Numbered from the stretch's first letter, positions 26,195 to 38,653 are shown. The stretch: DNA of 64,000 nt from Microvelia longipes (GCA_018340805.1 JACMZG010001914.1:26222993-26286992); one strand, 5' to 3'. Notes: generated by a model not told the origin, from the sequence alone. Program-made: numbers and translations.

Positions 26195-26405
26195 CGGAGA
26201 TATGAATACATGACATTAAGTATCTGACATATTTTTCGAAGATATGAATACATGACATTAAGTGTCTTACATACTTTTCGGGGATATGAATACATGATAT
26301 AAAGTATCTGACATATTTTTCGAAGATATGAATACATGACATTAAGTATCTTACATACTTTTCGGGGATATAAATACATGACATTAAGTATCTGACATAT
26401 TTTTG
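26195..26405. repeat. 41-bp minisatellite, 5 units
   Basis: Units of GATATGAATACATGACATTA then AGTATCTGACATA-TTTTTCGAA. Two unit types alternate (CTGACATATTTTTCGAA and TTACATACTTTTCGGGG), which implies growth by duplication of a dimer. The frames open across it are artefacts. Confidence 0.92.
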
Positions 26406-26409
26406 TCTA

Positions 26410-27950
26410 AGACAACTATTTTGGCGGGAGTATGTGCTTAAAGGGTAAAAATTAAATTCTGGGCTAGAAAAATAACTTATTAGCAAAAACATTTAATAAT
26501 TAAAAGAACAATTCCAAAATACCACAACCTAAAAATATCATCATCAGTTTGTAAAACTAAAAATGTAATTCTCCAAAAAGGAGCATTCCACATTTTAATG
26601 CTTGAAAAATATTTACTGGAATAAATAAAACAAAACAAAGAGATTAAATAAAATATGAAAATTAAGTTTCAAAGAATTTTAAATGTTTTGAAATAATATA
26701 CTCTTTAGCGCCACACCTTTAAAAACTTGATTTTGATGCAGTTTAACTTTACGGTTACTATACAACCCCAAAGATTTTTATGCATTTTACCATCTCGTTC
26801 ATAAAAGAGAACAGGGTCAGAAGGTTAGTATGCAACATTATCACAAGTTTATTATCTAGCCTTCATATATATTATGTTTTAAATACGAATGGAACTTTCA
26901 AAGAAATTGTTTTTAAATATAATCGTTCTTGGGTTGTGGTTTTGTTGTTATTGTGAAATAGAAATAGGCCATGAAGTTAAATTTGTATCTTATGCTTGAT
27001 TTATTAATTTGTTGGGAAAAGGTCACAGAGAGCATATTTACTACCAAGTGTAGTAGTTTAAGACTCATATTACAAGTTATATTAGTGAATTTTAATAGAT
27101 GACGTTAGTTACTAGATACTTCCCATAGAAGTAGTATGAGTAAAGAAGGATCAATATGTATATTAATATTATATATACCTACATATAAAATAAAATTTTC
27201 ATCATTGCACATGAATCAGTGTTGAGACTTTTCCATGTAAGCCACCTATACTGACGATGTTAAATAAACGCCTATCTTTTGTGGAGATCACAAAAACTTG
27301 GAGTTTCACAAAAGTTTTGGGGGGGGGATATATTTAAAAATAGTTTTACTAATTTTACAGTTCTTGGTCGGGTAGACTGACGTAAAATGTAACTATTGGA
27401 GACTAATAAAACGCAATCGCTAAAACATGTTTATAACTTATAACATTCTACCATCATGAAAACCTCCTATTGTTTCCAACTGCTAAAATAATTGTATTCG
27501 AAATTCATTCAGCTATAGAATTGACTTTTTTTAAGCCATAAAGAATTTAACAGATTATTATTCTAAGAGATAGATCCTTACTACTTTGAATAAACATTTT
27601 ATTAAACTAGGCACTATTAGTAGAAGGAACGCCGCCAAATCTATCTCGCAGTGTTGAATGTATTAAAATAAATCATATAAAACCACTTGTTGCCTTGCAT
27701 CCTGTTTCCAATTACTCAGATTTCCCATAGGTTTCAAACCTTTTCGTTGTTTTCTTTTATCACCCGCTTTAAAACGTGCATCTTTTGATGAATAGCATTC
27801 ATTATTTTTGTTCTTTATGATACGTGCTTCCGCGCTTTTAATATAATTGTGGTGGATGTTAATAAATGACTTGGTTATTGTCATTGGTTTGCGTTTTAAG
27901 AATTGGTAATGTTGATTTTTTTTTTCTACGCGTTATTAGGTTATCATAAA
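26410..27950. other. no feature seen
   Basis: One Lys-rich open frame of 73 codons (27663-27884, minus) has no recognisable content or splice pair. A G-run lies at 27320-27328. Confidence 0.4.
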
Positions 27951-27954
27951 TAGA

Positions 27955-28125
27955 GTGAATCGTAAAAGAACGAAACATAAAACCGTTTCCCACCAAATAA
28001 TTTTTAGTTTGCTTATATATACGTTTAGCACATTCGACCTAACGAAAGGGTATCATTGGTGCCTGATACACAAATAAAATCTCATTTTTTTATTTATGTT
28101 TTTTCCTACATTCAATAAATGCTGT
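27955..28125 (-). mobile_element. decayed Penelope-like end module
   Basis: AAGAACGAAACATAAAACCG and ACATTCGACCTAACGAAAGG followed by TATCATTGGTGCCTGATACA match the left arm of the element at 11640. The hammerhead-like boxes are mutated (CCAATGA for CTGATGA, GAAT for GAAA). Confidence 0.55.
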
Positions 28126-28205
28126 AAAATGTGGAATTTATGATGCTCCGTGGTGATTTGTATGTTATGATGATGAAATACTATATAAACCGGTCGCTAG
28201 ACAAC

Positions 28206-28350
28206 CGGTATTGGGAGTCTATATAGCGGTTGTCAATTTAAGAACAACAGCTATATTGCAAATCAATATAGCGGTTGTCAATTTAAAAACAACAGCTATA
28301 TTGCGAGTCAATATAGCGGTTGTCAATATAAAAACAACCGCTGTTTTAGC
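28206..28350. repeat. 45-bp repeat of hairpins, 3 units
   Basis: Units start at about 28223, 28268 and 28313. Each contains ATAGCGGTTGT and its near-inverse ACAAC(A/C)GCTAT, so every unit can fold. ACCGG-TAGACAACCGGT lies just upstream. Confidence 0.8.
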
Positions 28351-28439
28351 GAATTTACAATATAAAATGCAAATTAATATATGATAATCTTAAAATCCTC
28401 TCGTTCTCTTGTACGACATGCCTTTTCTTCAACTCTCAT

Positions 28440-28508
28440 CCGAATTTTCACCCTGTCAGGGCGACAGGGTAAAAATTCGGAACTTAGTTTCAGGGCAAAA
28501 CTAAGTTC
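28440..28508. repeat. twin hairpins with AGGGC loops
   Basis: Hairpin 1 (28440-28480) has an 18-bp stem with one mismatch, CCGAATTTTCACCCTGTC and its complement, around the loop AGGGC. Hairpin 2 (28480-28508) has an 11-bp perfect stem GAACTTAGTTT and loop CAGGGCA. The stems abut at one shared base. Confidence 0.8.
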
Positions 28509-28796
28509 AAGTAAGTGACAAAAGGAGAGATGTATATTACCATTACCTTGCAGGCAATACTCGTACTTTTTGAATTAGGTGTCACATTGTTAGCTTTCCC
28601 TTGCTCAAAGAGACAGGCAGCTGGAAGTAGAAATATATTTTATATTTTTTTGTATTTTATACTTCTACAAAATTTACTTTATATAATATATATTTCATTT
28701 TACTATAGTTTAGAAACTGTAGCATATCTAGTAGTTTTGGTCGTCCAGCGGTATATTGAAGTCGAAAAATCGTATGATTGCCAACTCAGAACAAGA

Positions 28797-29060
28797 CAAG
28801 GAAAGGTATTTTATCTTTATAAAGAACAAGGCAAGGAAAGGTATTTTATCTTTATAAAGAACAAGGCAAGGGAAGGTATTTTATCTTTATAAAGAACAAG
28901 GCCAGGGAAGGTATTTTATCTTTATAAAGAACAAGACAAGGAAAGGTATTATCTTTATAAAGAACAAGGAAAGGAAGGTATTTATCTTCATAAAAACTAG
29001 ACAAGGAGGTATTTTATCTTCATAAAGAACGAGTCAAGGGAAGGTATTTTGTATACATAT
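28797..29060 (+). repeat. 36-bp minisatellite, 7-8 units
   Basis: Units of AAGAACAAGGCAAGGAAAGG then TATTTTATCTTTAT. Part of an open frame (28515-28892) runs into it. That frame begins in unique, hydrophobic sequence of no recognised family and is probably not a gene. Confidence 0.9.
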
Positions 29061-29811
29061 AGGTATTTTGGAGGTATTTAGAACAAAGCATTGATGATTT
29101 AAAAGTTTTAGTGTTAGAAGCTTTTTTACTTCATTTCATGCGTAATAATTTTGATCGTTGTTTTATTTCATCTTGGCAAGCGGTTTATTTGAATTTTAAA
29201 CTGTTTATATGATGTCATCACATTTAAAGCTCAACAAAATTCCCTGCGGCAATCAGAAAAATAAAATTATTTAGTTATAATGCTTGATATTTATGTCAGC
29301 TGTTATAATTATACCTCTTTATAATAACATCTTTAAATTTATCATTTCAAGCAAGCTATTTATTCGAATTAGCTGCTACATTATTTTTTTTCATTTATTG
29401 ATAAAAACCAATTAGTACAATTTTCCACTTTCAGATACAATTTTATTTTGTTTTATTAACTTTTTTGTTTCCGAATTTTTCAAACATTGTAAAAACATTA
29501 ATTTGACGGTTTTGCTTCATTTTTTCTTTAAATAAAAAATAAAACGTGTGACTTAGCATAACTTTAAATAATTATCAAGTCATGAATTTATTAAGTTACG
29601 AAAGTACTAGTATATAATTAAGTTAATTGTTAGATTGTTATTTTACAAGTGAGTATAATCAATTTAATTAATTTTTATTTAATTATTTTTAAAACGTGCT
29701 CGTCTTATAATAATCTTATGTTGTAATGAGTACTTACTTAAATATTCCTTTAGTCATTTTAATCAATCCAATGATCTTGTTCATGTCTCTTTTGTATATA
29801 AACATAGGTTC
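29061..29811. other. no feature seen
   Basis: AT-rich, nothing supported. Confidence 0.45.
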
Positions 29812-30000
29812 TGTGATAAAAAAATCTAAAAAGTAATGAATGAACTACGATAAAAAAATCTAAAGTAATGCTGGAGTTATGATATAAAATCTAAAAATAA
29901 TAAAGGAACTGTCTTTAATATTTATGAAAATTCGCGGAAAATTTAAAAATTAATGCTTGAACTTCGATAGAAAACCTAAAAAGTAATGCAGAAAAATATT
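29812..30000. repeat. degenerate repeat, ~45-55 bp units
   Basis: Four loose copies of a GAACT-CGATA-AAAATCTAAA-GTAATG word. Confidence 0.6.
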
Positions 30001-30264
30001 GCGGGAGCTAGGATATACGGGATGCAGAACAATGCGTGAACCCTTTTAGGGACTGTAATAATATGACTGCAATAACTACTCCACCAGATTCTTTAACTTA
30101 TATTTTTTAAAGAACCAAAACATAATAAAAAATATTTTTTTAAAAGAAAGAGATATAAAAATATATAAAAAAATCGAAATAAAAAAAAATATAAAAAAAT
30201 AATTTCGATATTCTAGATCTGTATTACTGGATCCTTATGCAAATTTGTTTGATCATATAGGACT

Positions 30265-30665
30265 ATGTTCCATCTAACTACTATGTTCCAGTTTTTTTTC
30301 ATTCATTGTTACACTGCTTAACATTGTTCAATCATGTCCAGACCTATTGTTCAATATGTTATAGTGTTTTTTTCATTAATTATTCGACTGTCTAACATTT
30401 TTTCAATCATGCCCAGTCCTGTAGTTCAATATGTTTCAGTGTTTTTCATCCATTTTAACATTGTTTAAAAAACACTACTACTACTCTACTTTGTTTGTTG
30501 CCCATAAACCTATTTTTCAATATGTTCCAGTCTTTGTTAATTCATTTTTCCTCTGTTTAACATTGTTCGATCATGCCCGATCCTATTGTTCACTATGTCC
30601 CAGTGTTTGTCAATTGATTATTCCATTTTGTAACATTGTTCGAGGACGCTCAGACCCTAATTTAA
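30265..30665 (+). repeat. ~72-bp degenerate tandem repeat, 5 units
   Basis: Each unit has TGTTC-ATCATGCCCAG, CCTATTGTTCAATATGTTCC and CAGTGTTTTTCATTCATT. Starts are near 30327, 30400, 30496, 30567 and 30637. Units are diverged, so the array is old. Confidence 0.75.
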
Positions 30666-30689
30666 TGGAATATTTGAAGAAAGTTGTTT

Positions 30690-32750
30690 GAGTATGTCGT
30701 ATTCGTTTTTTTGAAAATATTATGTTTTAAATTTTTCTTTATTTATTTTTTATTCTTTTCTTTTTCTAGTATTTTCTTAGTTTGCATCCTTTAGTGACAG
30801 ACGAATATATTATAAAATTTTGTTATTATTTTTACCTTTTCTTACCTACTACCTTAGGTAATTAGAAAACATGAACCCAATCTCATAAGCTCACTTTTCT
30901 TTGAAAATTCGTTAAAAGTACGTTGTGATCTTTTTTTCTTTATTAAACGTTTTAAATTTTTTAGATTAGACTCTGCCCCGATTTAACAATGATAATTAAC
31001 CATAAGATTCGCTGTACCTATTAGTAGAGTATTTTTCCAAAATCCTTTTGTTAAATTAAAAATTCCCTCTAATCCACGTTTAACCAGAAGCTAATTCAAA
31101 CATCAATTAATATACTAAACTTAAAACTCACGTTTTTATCCGACTTAATACAAGTCAAACCCCTTGAAGTTTACGTTAAAACCAGTTTAATATTGTTTAT
31201 GTTTAGTTATTTTATTTTTAATGTTTCCGTAACAGGATCAGATCAGTAGGCAGGGCCTTAAGATCAAGGATCAAGGTTCCAGTGTAATTACCCAGCAACC
31301 CAGTTAATCGATATTCCATCGCAAGTCCATCAAAAACATCTATCTTGCATCAAACCCACTAAACTTGTTTTTCTATTTTGATATTTTTCTCAAGTTTTTA
31401 AATTAATTATTATTCTGAATCAACTTGTTTAAGTGTTATAAATAAATGCAAATTTTTACGCTCTAATAAATAATAAGAATTATAGATTGGTTTACATGTT
31501 TAATTTTTAATATAGTTATGAAATAATATATTCCTTTAGTTATAAGATTGTGTTTGGAGTTTACCACCAACAGTATATATTATGTTAAACCTATGTACAG
31601 TCTATATTAGTTTAGGCTTCAACTAACTTTATCAATTCACCACTCTTTCAGCTTTTTGGTCACTTTAAGCGGCTTGTAGTTTTCTTTTACTTAAACCCTA
31701 TACTTTAATCAATCGAATTTTAGGTTTTTTAGTTGAAACAATTTTTTATGATTTTTTAAAATGTTTAAAAGTTAAGAAATTGGATCAGCTCTTCAAGCTG
31801 TGCGTGTTTACAAGACATTTTTTTGTTTGTTGCGTATTTCTTTTGGAAAAAAATCTGCTAATGAGGTATTTTGGGATCTTAAATGTCATTTTTTCTACAG
31901 TTTTTTGCTTACGCAGTGCTTTCCCCTGGTTTTAGGAGGTAGGGAATCAATTAAAAGAAAGAAATTTAGTCGTCAAGAAACAGTGTACAATTTTAATCAA
32001 CGCTTCGTGTGTCAAAAAATCAATTGAGAAGTTATTTCACTTGCTCTTATTATTTTCTTTACCGTTATAAATTCCAGTCATATATGTTTAACCATATAAT
32101 CAGACCTAAATGAACATGAGAACGAGATTCCGATGGCACAGGAAAGTAAAAAGATTGTTGATCTATTTTATAAAACAATGCTATCAGTTTTAAATCTGAA
32201 ATATGCCTTTTAAATACATAAGTTATCTATACAAATAATTTCTAATACCATCAGTTTTATAGCGAATTACTAAAAAAAAATATATTATCGCCCAAGATAA
32301 TAATAATATAAAATATTTATTAGCTCTTTAAGTTGATGAAGCTGTTTTTTTTCCTACTACTAACCTCTTCTGATTTATTTATGTGATTAAAAAAAGCTGC
32401 TAAATTTGAAACTAATGAGACTTCCTTTTCTCTTTACCATTTAAATTTGTTGAGAACTGCACTAGCTATTGGTATGATTGACGTCTTTTTGTGCTGAAAA
32501 CATTTCAATATCGGCTTGTCTTCTTATAGACTGCTGTACTAAATTCTTGAATTTGGCAACACTGTCTAGTGATAAGAACAATGATATATTTTATATTATT
32601 GCTACAACCCTTATTGTAGCACGTACTCGTAACACGTATTAAACCACTTTATTCGATAGTTGAAAACCAAAATTTTAATATTTTCAGTATTTTAAAAATG
32701 GTCACCATTTTTAGACACCATTTAGGGCTATTATTCCTTTATATAAATAT
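30690..32750. other. no gene seen
   Basis: 30875-30915 (CAATCTCATAAGCTCA and TCTTTGAAAATTCG) recurs at 58395-58435 next to an R fragment, so it is probably another R-associated piece. The rest is featureless AT-rich sequence. Confidence 0.4.
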
Positions 32751-32754
32751 TTAA

Positions 32755-32985
32755 GTACAAAGTAAATCAAGTATTACAGATTAAACAAATTTTAATCTAA
32801 TTTATTCTTAATTTAATACAAAATGAACAAGTATTACTGATAAAACAGTGTTTAATCTAATTTAATCTTAATTTAAATTCAAAATAAACAAATACTAGAC
32901 AATAGACAGATTTTAATCTAATTTAAAAACAAAATAAACAAATTACAGATTAAACAGATTTTAATCGTAATTTAAATGAAAAAAA
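32755..32985. repeat. ~60-bp tandem repeat, 4 units
   Basis: Units of ATTACAGATTAAACA-ATTTTAATCTAATTTA-TCTTAATTTAA and A-AAATAAACAA. Moderately diverged. Confidence 0.8.
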
Positions 32986-33059
32986 TAGAGTTTTGCCAAA
33001 TATTTTTTACCTATGTAAATAGTATACTGAAGAAATTTCATGAACAATTCATAATAAGC

Positions 33060-33515
33060 TATATTAATCAATAAAACATATATATGTTTGATTAATTATT
33101 ATACTTTGTTACTTATACGAGTATAACTTTAACCAATTTGTTTGATAATATATACTTTGTTACTTATTAACTTTATCCAATATGTTTTATTAATTATTAT
33201 ACTTTGTTACTTATATAACTTTAACCAATTTGTTTGATTAATTATTATACTTTGTTACTTATATAACTTTAACCAATTTGTTTATTAATTATTATACTTT
33301 GTTACTTATATAACTTTAACCAATTTGTTTTATTAATTATTATACTTTGTTACTTATATAACTTTAACCAATTTGTTAATTATTATACTTGTTACTTATA
33401 TACTTTAACCAATTTGTTTTATTAATTATTATACCTTATATAAGTTTAACCAATTTGTTTTATTAATTATTATACTTTGTTACTTATATAACTTTAACCA
33501 ATTTGTTTTATTTCT
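33060..33515. repeat. ~48-bp minisatellite, ~9 units
   Basis: Units of TTTGATTAATTATTATACTT then TGTTACTTATATAACTTTAA and CCAATT. Highly homogeneous, with small internal deletions in the last units. Confidence 0.93.
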
Positions 33516-33519
33516 CCCG

Positions 33520-34915
33520 TTGTCGTTAGTTTTCTTTAGCTCTTCAAGTTGATTGCAGCGGCTTCTCTTGTTCTTTTGTAACAATGACACCTTCTAAATA
33601 CAAATTACAATAAACTAACTAAAATGATTAGTATTCAACAGGTGTTAAAATTTGTTTTGAAAACTCCGTATTGATGCTTCAACTTTGACTTACTAGCTAT
33701 GAATTGAAACTTAAAAAAAAACTTTATAAAATCAAACAATGAACAATAAAAGATTAGAATAATAAACGTTATATGAAATAAACAAATCTTGGATTCCAAT
33801 TTGAATTTACTCTTATAGAAAGATATTATGCTTCGTTTGTCCATACTAAACATGGTTGTAAGAAAATGCAATTTAATTTTTCTTCGTATAATTTTGGCAG
33901 TAGATTAATCTCGAACTTATTTTATTACGTTTTGCTTGTCGAAAAATTTTTAAAAATCAGTACCATAGATCAGGGTGTTTTATCAACCTCAATCATCTTC
34001 AGGGATCTACGATGAATTCATGTAAACAAGTTTAATAAATTAGAAGATTATAATTATTTACAGTATGCAATCATAATTCATACGAAATAGCCTGGTTTCC
34101 TAAAAAAAACGCTATCATTTGTCCAAAAACATTTTTTTTTGAAACCTACGATATTTCTTTGTCCAACCAAGATCTATGCTTGTAAATACAATAAACAGAA
34201 TTTTGGCAGTTAATAAATGCCCCCCCCCCTCCTTCCCCCCCATCTTTTTACCTATAAAAGCCAAAGCGGATGATTAAACTTTACGTTTACCAATGAAAAC
34301 TAGGTTAACAATTTATTGATTTATCTAAAACATTAAAGTTCATCAAATAAACATAGAGACTATTTATTTTCAGACCTATTCCCAGACCTTGCTCCAATAG
34401 TATTTTTTACTTTCTGGACCCCCTGAAAATTTTTCAGACCCCCGCCGGACGGCACTTGGCGTAACCCTTGTTTGGACCACACTTGTAATCAAGCAGGTTG
34501 TTTGGATTTAACACTAAGAAAGTGGTAAGGGGCGGCGAAGGAGCGAACAAATTAAATTAAACTTATTTATTGCATAGTATTGTTTTAAAGTAGTAGTAAT
34601 ATGAGGGAATTGGTGGTAACTACCAAGCAAGTAGGCCACGTTGTTAGGCCCTTTTTGCCAGCTCCCAAAGATTTCTAGATTTCTAAGGGTTCTACTCCTT
34701 TTAATTTCAAGTGTAGGTACATTTCATTTAATCATAACAGAAGAGCCGTAAATTTCTATGGTTCCTCTCAATCATACATACTTTCACTGACTCATAAAGT
34801 ATAGTGAAAACTAGGAACAACACGTAAACCTCCATACACTTTAAACTACAAGGTAGACACACTATAGTATTATAATGAATCTAAATTTTGTCTATACCCA
34901 GTTTCATTTAGGGTA
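33520..34915. other. no gene seen; R piece and C-runs
   Basis: 34090-34160 is the inverse of an inner R segment (GGTTTCCTAAAAAAAACGC, ATTTGTCCAAAAACA). C-runs lie at 34220-34241 and near 34430. Confidence 0.45.
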
Positions 34916-35132
34916 AAGGATCTTTAACGAGTACCTGTCTTCGCACAGGCTCGAGACCACCAGCTTTACGTCCCTTCTGAAGGACGTGGTACGCAGAATT
35001 TGTATCCCTCTCATATAAATCCCAGAGGCCCGGGCTGGGATTGAACCCATGACTTAATAAACTCAGATTTTTAAAGTCCACTCATTCTGTGTAATGGCCG
35101 CGTACCTTAACCACTACACCACTGGTAACTCC
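34916..35132 (-). mobile_element. tRNA-derived SINE
   Basis: Read on the minus strand. An A-box-like TGGTGTAGTGGTTAAGG (35105-35125) is followed about 70 bp later by a B-box-like GGGTTCAATCCC (about 35037). A body follows with GGGCCTCTGGGATTTATATG, a foldback ACGTCCTTC-GAAGGGACGT and GGTGGTCTCGAGCC, down to about 34916. This is a RNA polymerase III promoter layout with a non-tRNA body. No poly-A tail or target duplication is clear, so the copy is old or truncated. Confidence 0.75.
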
Positions 35133-35189
35133 TATTATTTTATAATTTAGTTGTCTTAATTACTAATTATATTATATTTTCTGTTTCAG

Positions 35190-35240
35190 GTATAAACGAT
35201 CAATTACAGAGCCATTTTCGGTATTTTTTTTTACTTAACA
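35190..35240 (+). CDS. candidate internal exon B (51 bp)
   Basis: The acceptor ATTTTCTGTTTCAG ends at 35189 and the donor ACA|GTAAGT starts at 35241; both are strong. Only one frame is open: after two leading bases it reads INDQLQSHFRYFFLLN and leaves one base. The length is a multiple of three, and entry phase 1 matches the exit phase of exon A at 1645, 33.5 kb upstream. The direct join to the exon at 59239 is out of frame, so at least one more exon would be needed if all belong together. No family is recognised. A chance splice-site pair is possible. Confidence 0.3.
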
Positions 35241-35244
35241 GTAA

Positions 35245-37060
35245 GTATATTTTAATTCCCTGCACACATTTTATTACCTATTCGTGTTCAGTGACCTCCA
35301 TACTTATATGGAGATCACTAGTGAATTTATTTTTTAAATTTGCAAAATCATTAAGTCAGCAAAATTTGTTACCATTAATAATGATTTTCTTCTTTGCTTT
35401 TATGTGGGAAAGGCAAAGTACCTCATTCGTCTAATAAAGCGTCATTTTATAGTAAAAATTTACAAAACAAAATATATGATTGTATAAAATATATTAGTAT
35501 GATTTTTATAAGAATCATACAAAACAAAATACATATATTTTGTTTTGTATAATTTGACTGATCATAATAATAATCATAATCATATAATTGGGACTGATCA
35601 TAAACAGTCCCTAAAAGCAAAATTATCAATCCCTTTATTCTAATAACACAAATATAATAGAGATATGTCAAAATTCTCGATTGCGTATCTTTTGCACTCT
35701 TGCGTCATTTTCATGAACATTACAAGCTAACCCTATTATTTCTATCTAATTTCTTGGAACTAAAACTAGTACAAAACGTGAAATGCAATTAAAAGTCAAT
35801 AAAATCGCCATAATTTACACGAGCATCAATTCATTTAATTAATGATGTTATAATTTGTTTCATTAATTTTGATAAAAACTAATTATCATTCTTTGGAGTG
35901 TAAATTTCTTTGATAAACGCGATTAGGGTTAAATTTAATTTTTGTTTACTACCTAATTCGAACCCAAATATATATTAATATCTATTTTATAAATTTCTTA
36001 ACGCTGATTTCACATCGAATTTTAAAACTGAGGTTAAACGTTTTCTTGGTAATTGTTTATTAATTTTTAATAATTAATTCTCAATAAATTTATCACTATT
36101 ACGTGATAATGCATCAATCTATCTTTATTATTTTTACTTTTCATGATTTATACCGTAGGTATAGTATATAGGAAACAACTTAAGCTTTTTTTGCTAAACA
36201 GGTCTTTTAAAATATTAAGAATTATATTACATCTAAAAGTTTCAAATGTAATAAGAAGCTATTTAATATACAATGCAAATAGATTTTTGAACATTTTGAC
36301 TTTGTCTAATAGCAACGTTTATAAACGTGTGTTTATTAAAATGTTCAGTGATATTATTTGAAATTGTTGCTCAACAACCTGCCATCTTGATAATAATTGT
36401 GCTTAAATAAGACTAATATCTAGTTTTATCGTTAAACAAAGATCTTTAAATCATTTATGTTAACTAAACAAGAAATAAATTCTTAAAACAATCACACATA
36501 AGGCGCCAGCGTCAGACACAACTTGTCAAAATTATGCTAACTAGATACTATTAAAATAACAAAGACCTTTTATTTTATGTTATCTGAAAAAAAAACTCAA
36601 ATAATCCACCATATTAAGTTTATAGACAACTCATTAAAATAATAAACAAAACACTATTTAAATTACTTTTTTTCGTAAAAATTTTAACAAAACGCCAGTA
36701 TTAAATGTAAACAGAGTGTTTAACACATGTAAACAAAAGACATCCTTGGAAGGGTTTTATAGACATCGGAGCTAGGCTGGTGTCAAAACAACTAAACTTA
36801 GTCCTATGCTTTTTCTATAATGCTTTTGTACATATGCATTATTTACATATCTATCTATGTACTTAACTATCTGGTATTTACATACGAGTGTCAATATGTA
36901 CCTAGTTGTGAGTTTTCATGGAAAAAAATAATTTTTTTTTAAATCTTTTAAATATGACCAGAGTATAGGACTCTTTACATTATTATTACTATTACATTAT
37001 TATTTATTATTATATGACATTATCACGATTTGTAGTAATAACATTTTAATATTAAGATAA
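35245..37060. other. no gene seen; small R fragment
   Basis: 36130-36180 (TTTACTTTTCATGATTTATA and CCGTAGGTAT) is the tail end of an R copy. The rest is unassigned. Confidence 0.45.
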
Positions 37061-37064
37061 TAAC

Positions 37065-37385
37065 ATTTTCTTATTACAGTATGTCATTGTAATAGGGTTA
37101 ACATTTCTTATTACAGTATATATTGTAATAGGTTAACATTTTCTTATTACAGTATGTCATTGTAATAGGGTTAACATTTTCTTATTACAGTATGTCATTG
37201 TAATAGGATTAAATTTCTTATTACAGTATATCATGTAATAGGGTTAACATTTCTTATACAGTAGTCATTAATGCATTGTATTCATTGTAATAGGGTTAAC
37301 ATTTTCTTATTACAGTATGTCATAGTAATAGGTTAACATTTTCTTATTACAGTATATCATTGTAATAGGATTTTTACATTTGTTA
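37065..37385 (+). repeat. ~38-bp minisatellite, ~9 units
   Basis: Units of ACATTTTCTTATTACAGTAT and GTCATTGTAATAGGGTTA, with one irregular unit near 37260. Each unit contains ATTACAGTATGTCATTGTAAT, a partial inverted repeat. Confidence 0.92.
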
Positions 37386-37765
37386 ATTTTAATGTGGAAT
37401 AATGATGAAATTTTTGTATTACAATATGTCATTGTAATAAACATATATTTATGTAACATGACATATAATAACATATGATAATTATAATTATAATAACTAT
37501 GTCCCTAAATGAACCTTAAGATCGTCTAAAGACAAAAAATTTCTATCTAACAAAAAAATCTGACTTTTCGAATAAATTCATTCTTGATAATAGCTCCTGC
37601 ATGTTTTCAAACTTAGCTGTATCATATTTTTATTTTGTTATTTTTAACGGTAGACTCAAAAACTGCCATTTTTGAAAAATTAAGGAAGAGTATGGTTGCT
37701 TAATTTTGATTTTTTTTTCAAAAATTTTTAATTTTCTCCCTGAGACAATTTTTCTATAAAAATTG

Positions 37766-37803
37766 GTTATACACAGGGTGTCCGAGGACACTCTGTGTAT
37801 AAC
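37766..37803. repeat. 38-bp near-perfect palindrome
   Basis: GTTATACACAGGGTGTCC and its complement meet around a 2-base centre, with one mismatch. The arm holds ACAGGGTGT, the terminal word of the hairpin transposon at 23520. Another ACAGGGTGTATA lies at 37801-37812. It could be two abutting transposon ends left after loss of the middle. Confidence 0.7.
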
Positions 37804-37859
37804 AGGGTGTATATAACATGTAATATAATACATAATTATAATTATATACATAATTATGT

Positions 37860-38460
37860 ATATAATACATAATTGTAATATAACATTCTTATATACTTTG
37901 ATACTGCTTTAATAAATGTATTTCATTAGAATAAAAAAAAACTTTAAATTTTTGTGAAAATGCATAAACTAATAATTAATTTATTTTTCTTGAGTATCTT
38001 ATCTATAAAAAGAAGAAGGATTCTAACGTGATATATCTCACGAAAATAAATCAAAAGATGAAATCATCCTACTATTGAAATATACTTATAAATTTCAAAT
38101 GCAATTTTGAAATTATTGCAATTATTATCACTCGTGCATTGATAATTTTAAGATTGATTTATATATTTTAATTTCTTTAGAAGCAGCCCACAAAAGATAA
38201 AAAAGGAATGTGTTGGCAAACTTCTCAGAAACATAAAAGATAAAAAACATCAGATCACTGTTTATTTTTGATTTTAATTTTGATATAAACAGATGTCAGA
38301 ATTAAAAATAATTCATTATAAAAAGTAATTAATTATTATTAAAATGAAAATGAATACTCTTTATTTTACTCTAATGTGTACCTGTACATTTTTACTTATA
38401 TCAAATTGACTTTCAGAAGTATTTTATATCACATTAAATTATTAATTGTAGATGACATAG
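37860..38460. other. no feature seen
   Basis: AT-rich, nothing supported. Confidence 0.45.
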
Positions 38461-38464
38461 CATA

Positions 38465-38575
38465 TTTGTATAAGACAATTACACTTTGTTGTTTAGGTGT
38501 CGGACTATTACACTATGTTGTTCGGTATCGGACTATAACACTTTGTTGTTTGGGTGTCGGACTATACACTTTAGA
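38465..38575 (+). repeat. ~35-bp repeat, 3 units
   Basis: Units of ACACTTTGTTGTTTAGGTGT and CGGACTAT. Confidence 0.85.
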
Positions 38576-38599
38576 GGGTGTTGATTAAACACGCACATG

Positions 38600-38606
<7 letters not shown>

Positions 38607-38653
<47 letters not shown>

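Noticed and set aside
28515..28892. 125-codon open frame that looks like a small membrane protein
   Set aside because: The last third is minisatellite, the rest is the hydrophobic residue mix expected of AT-rich DNA, and no family or splice pair supports it.
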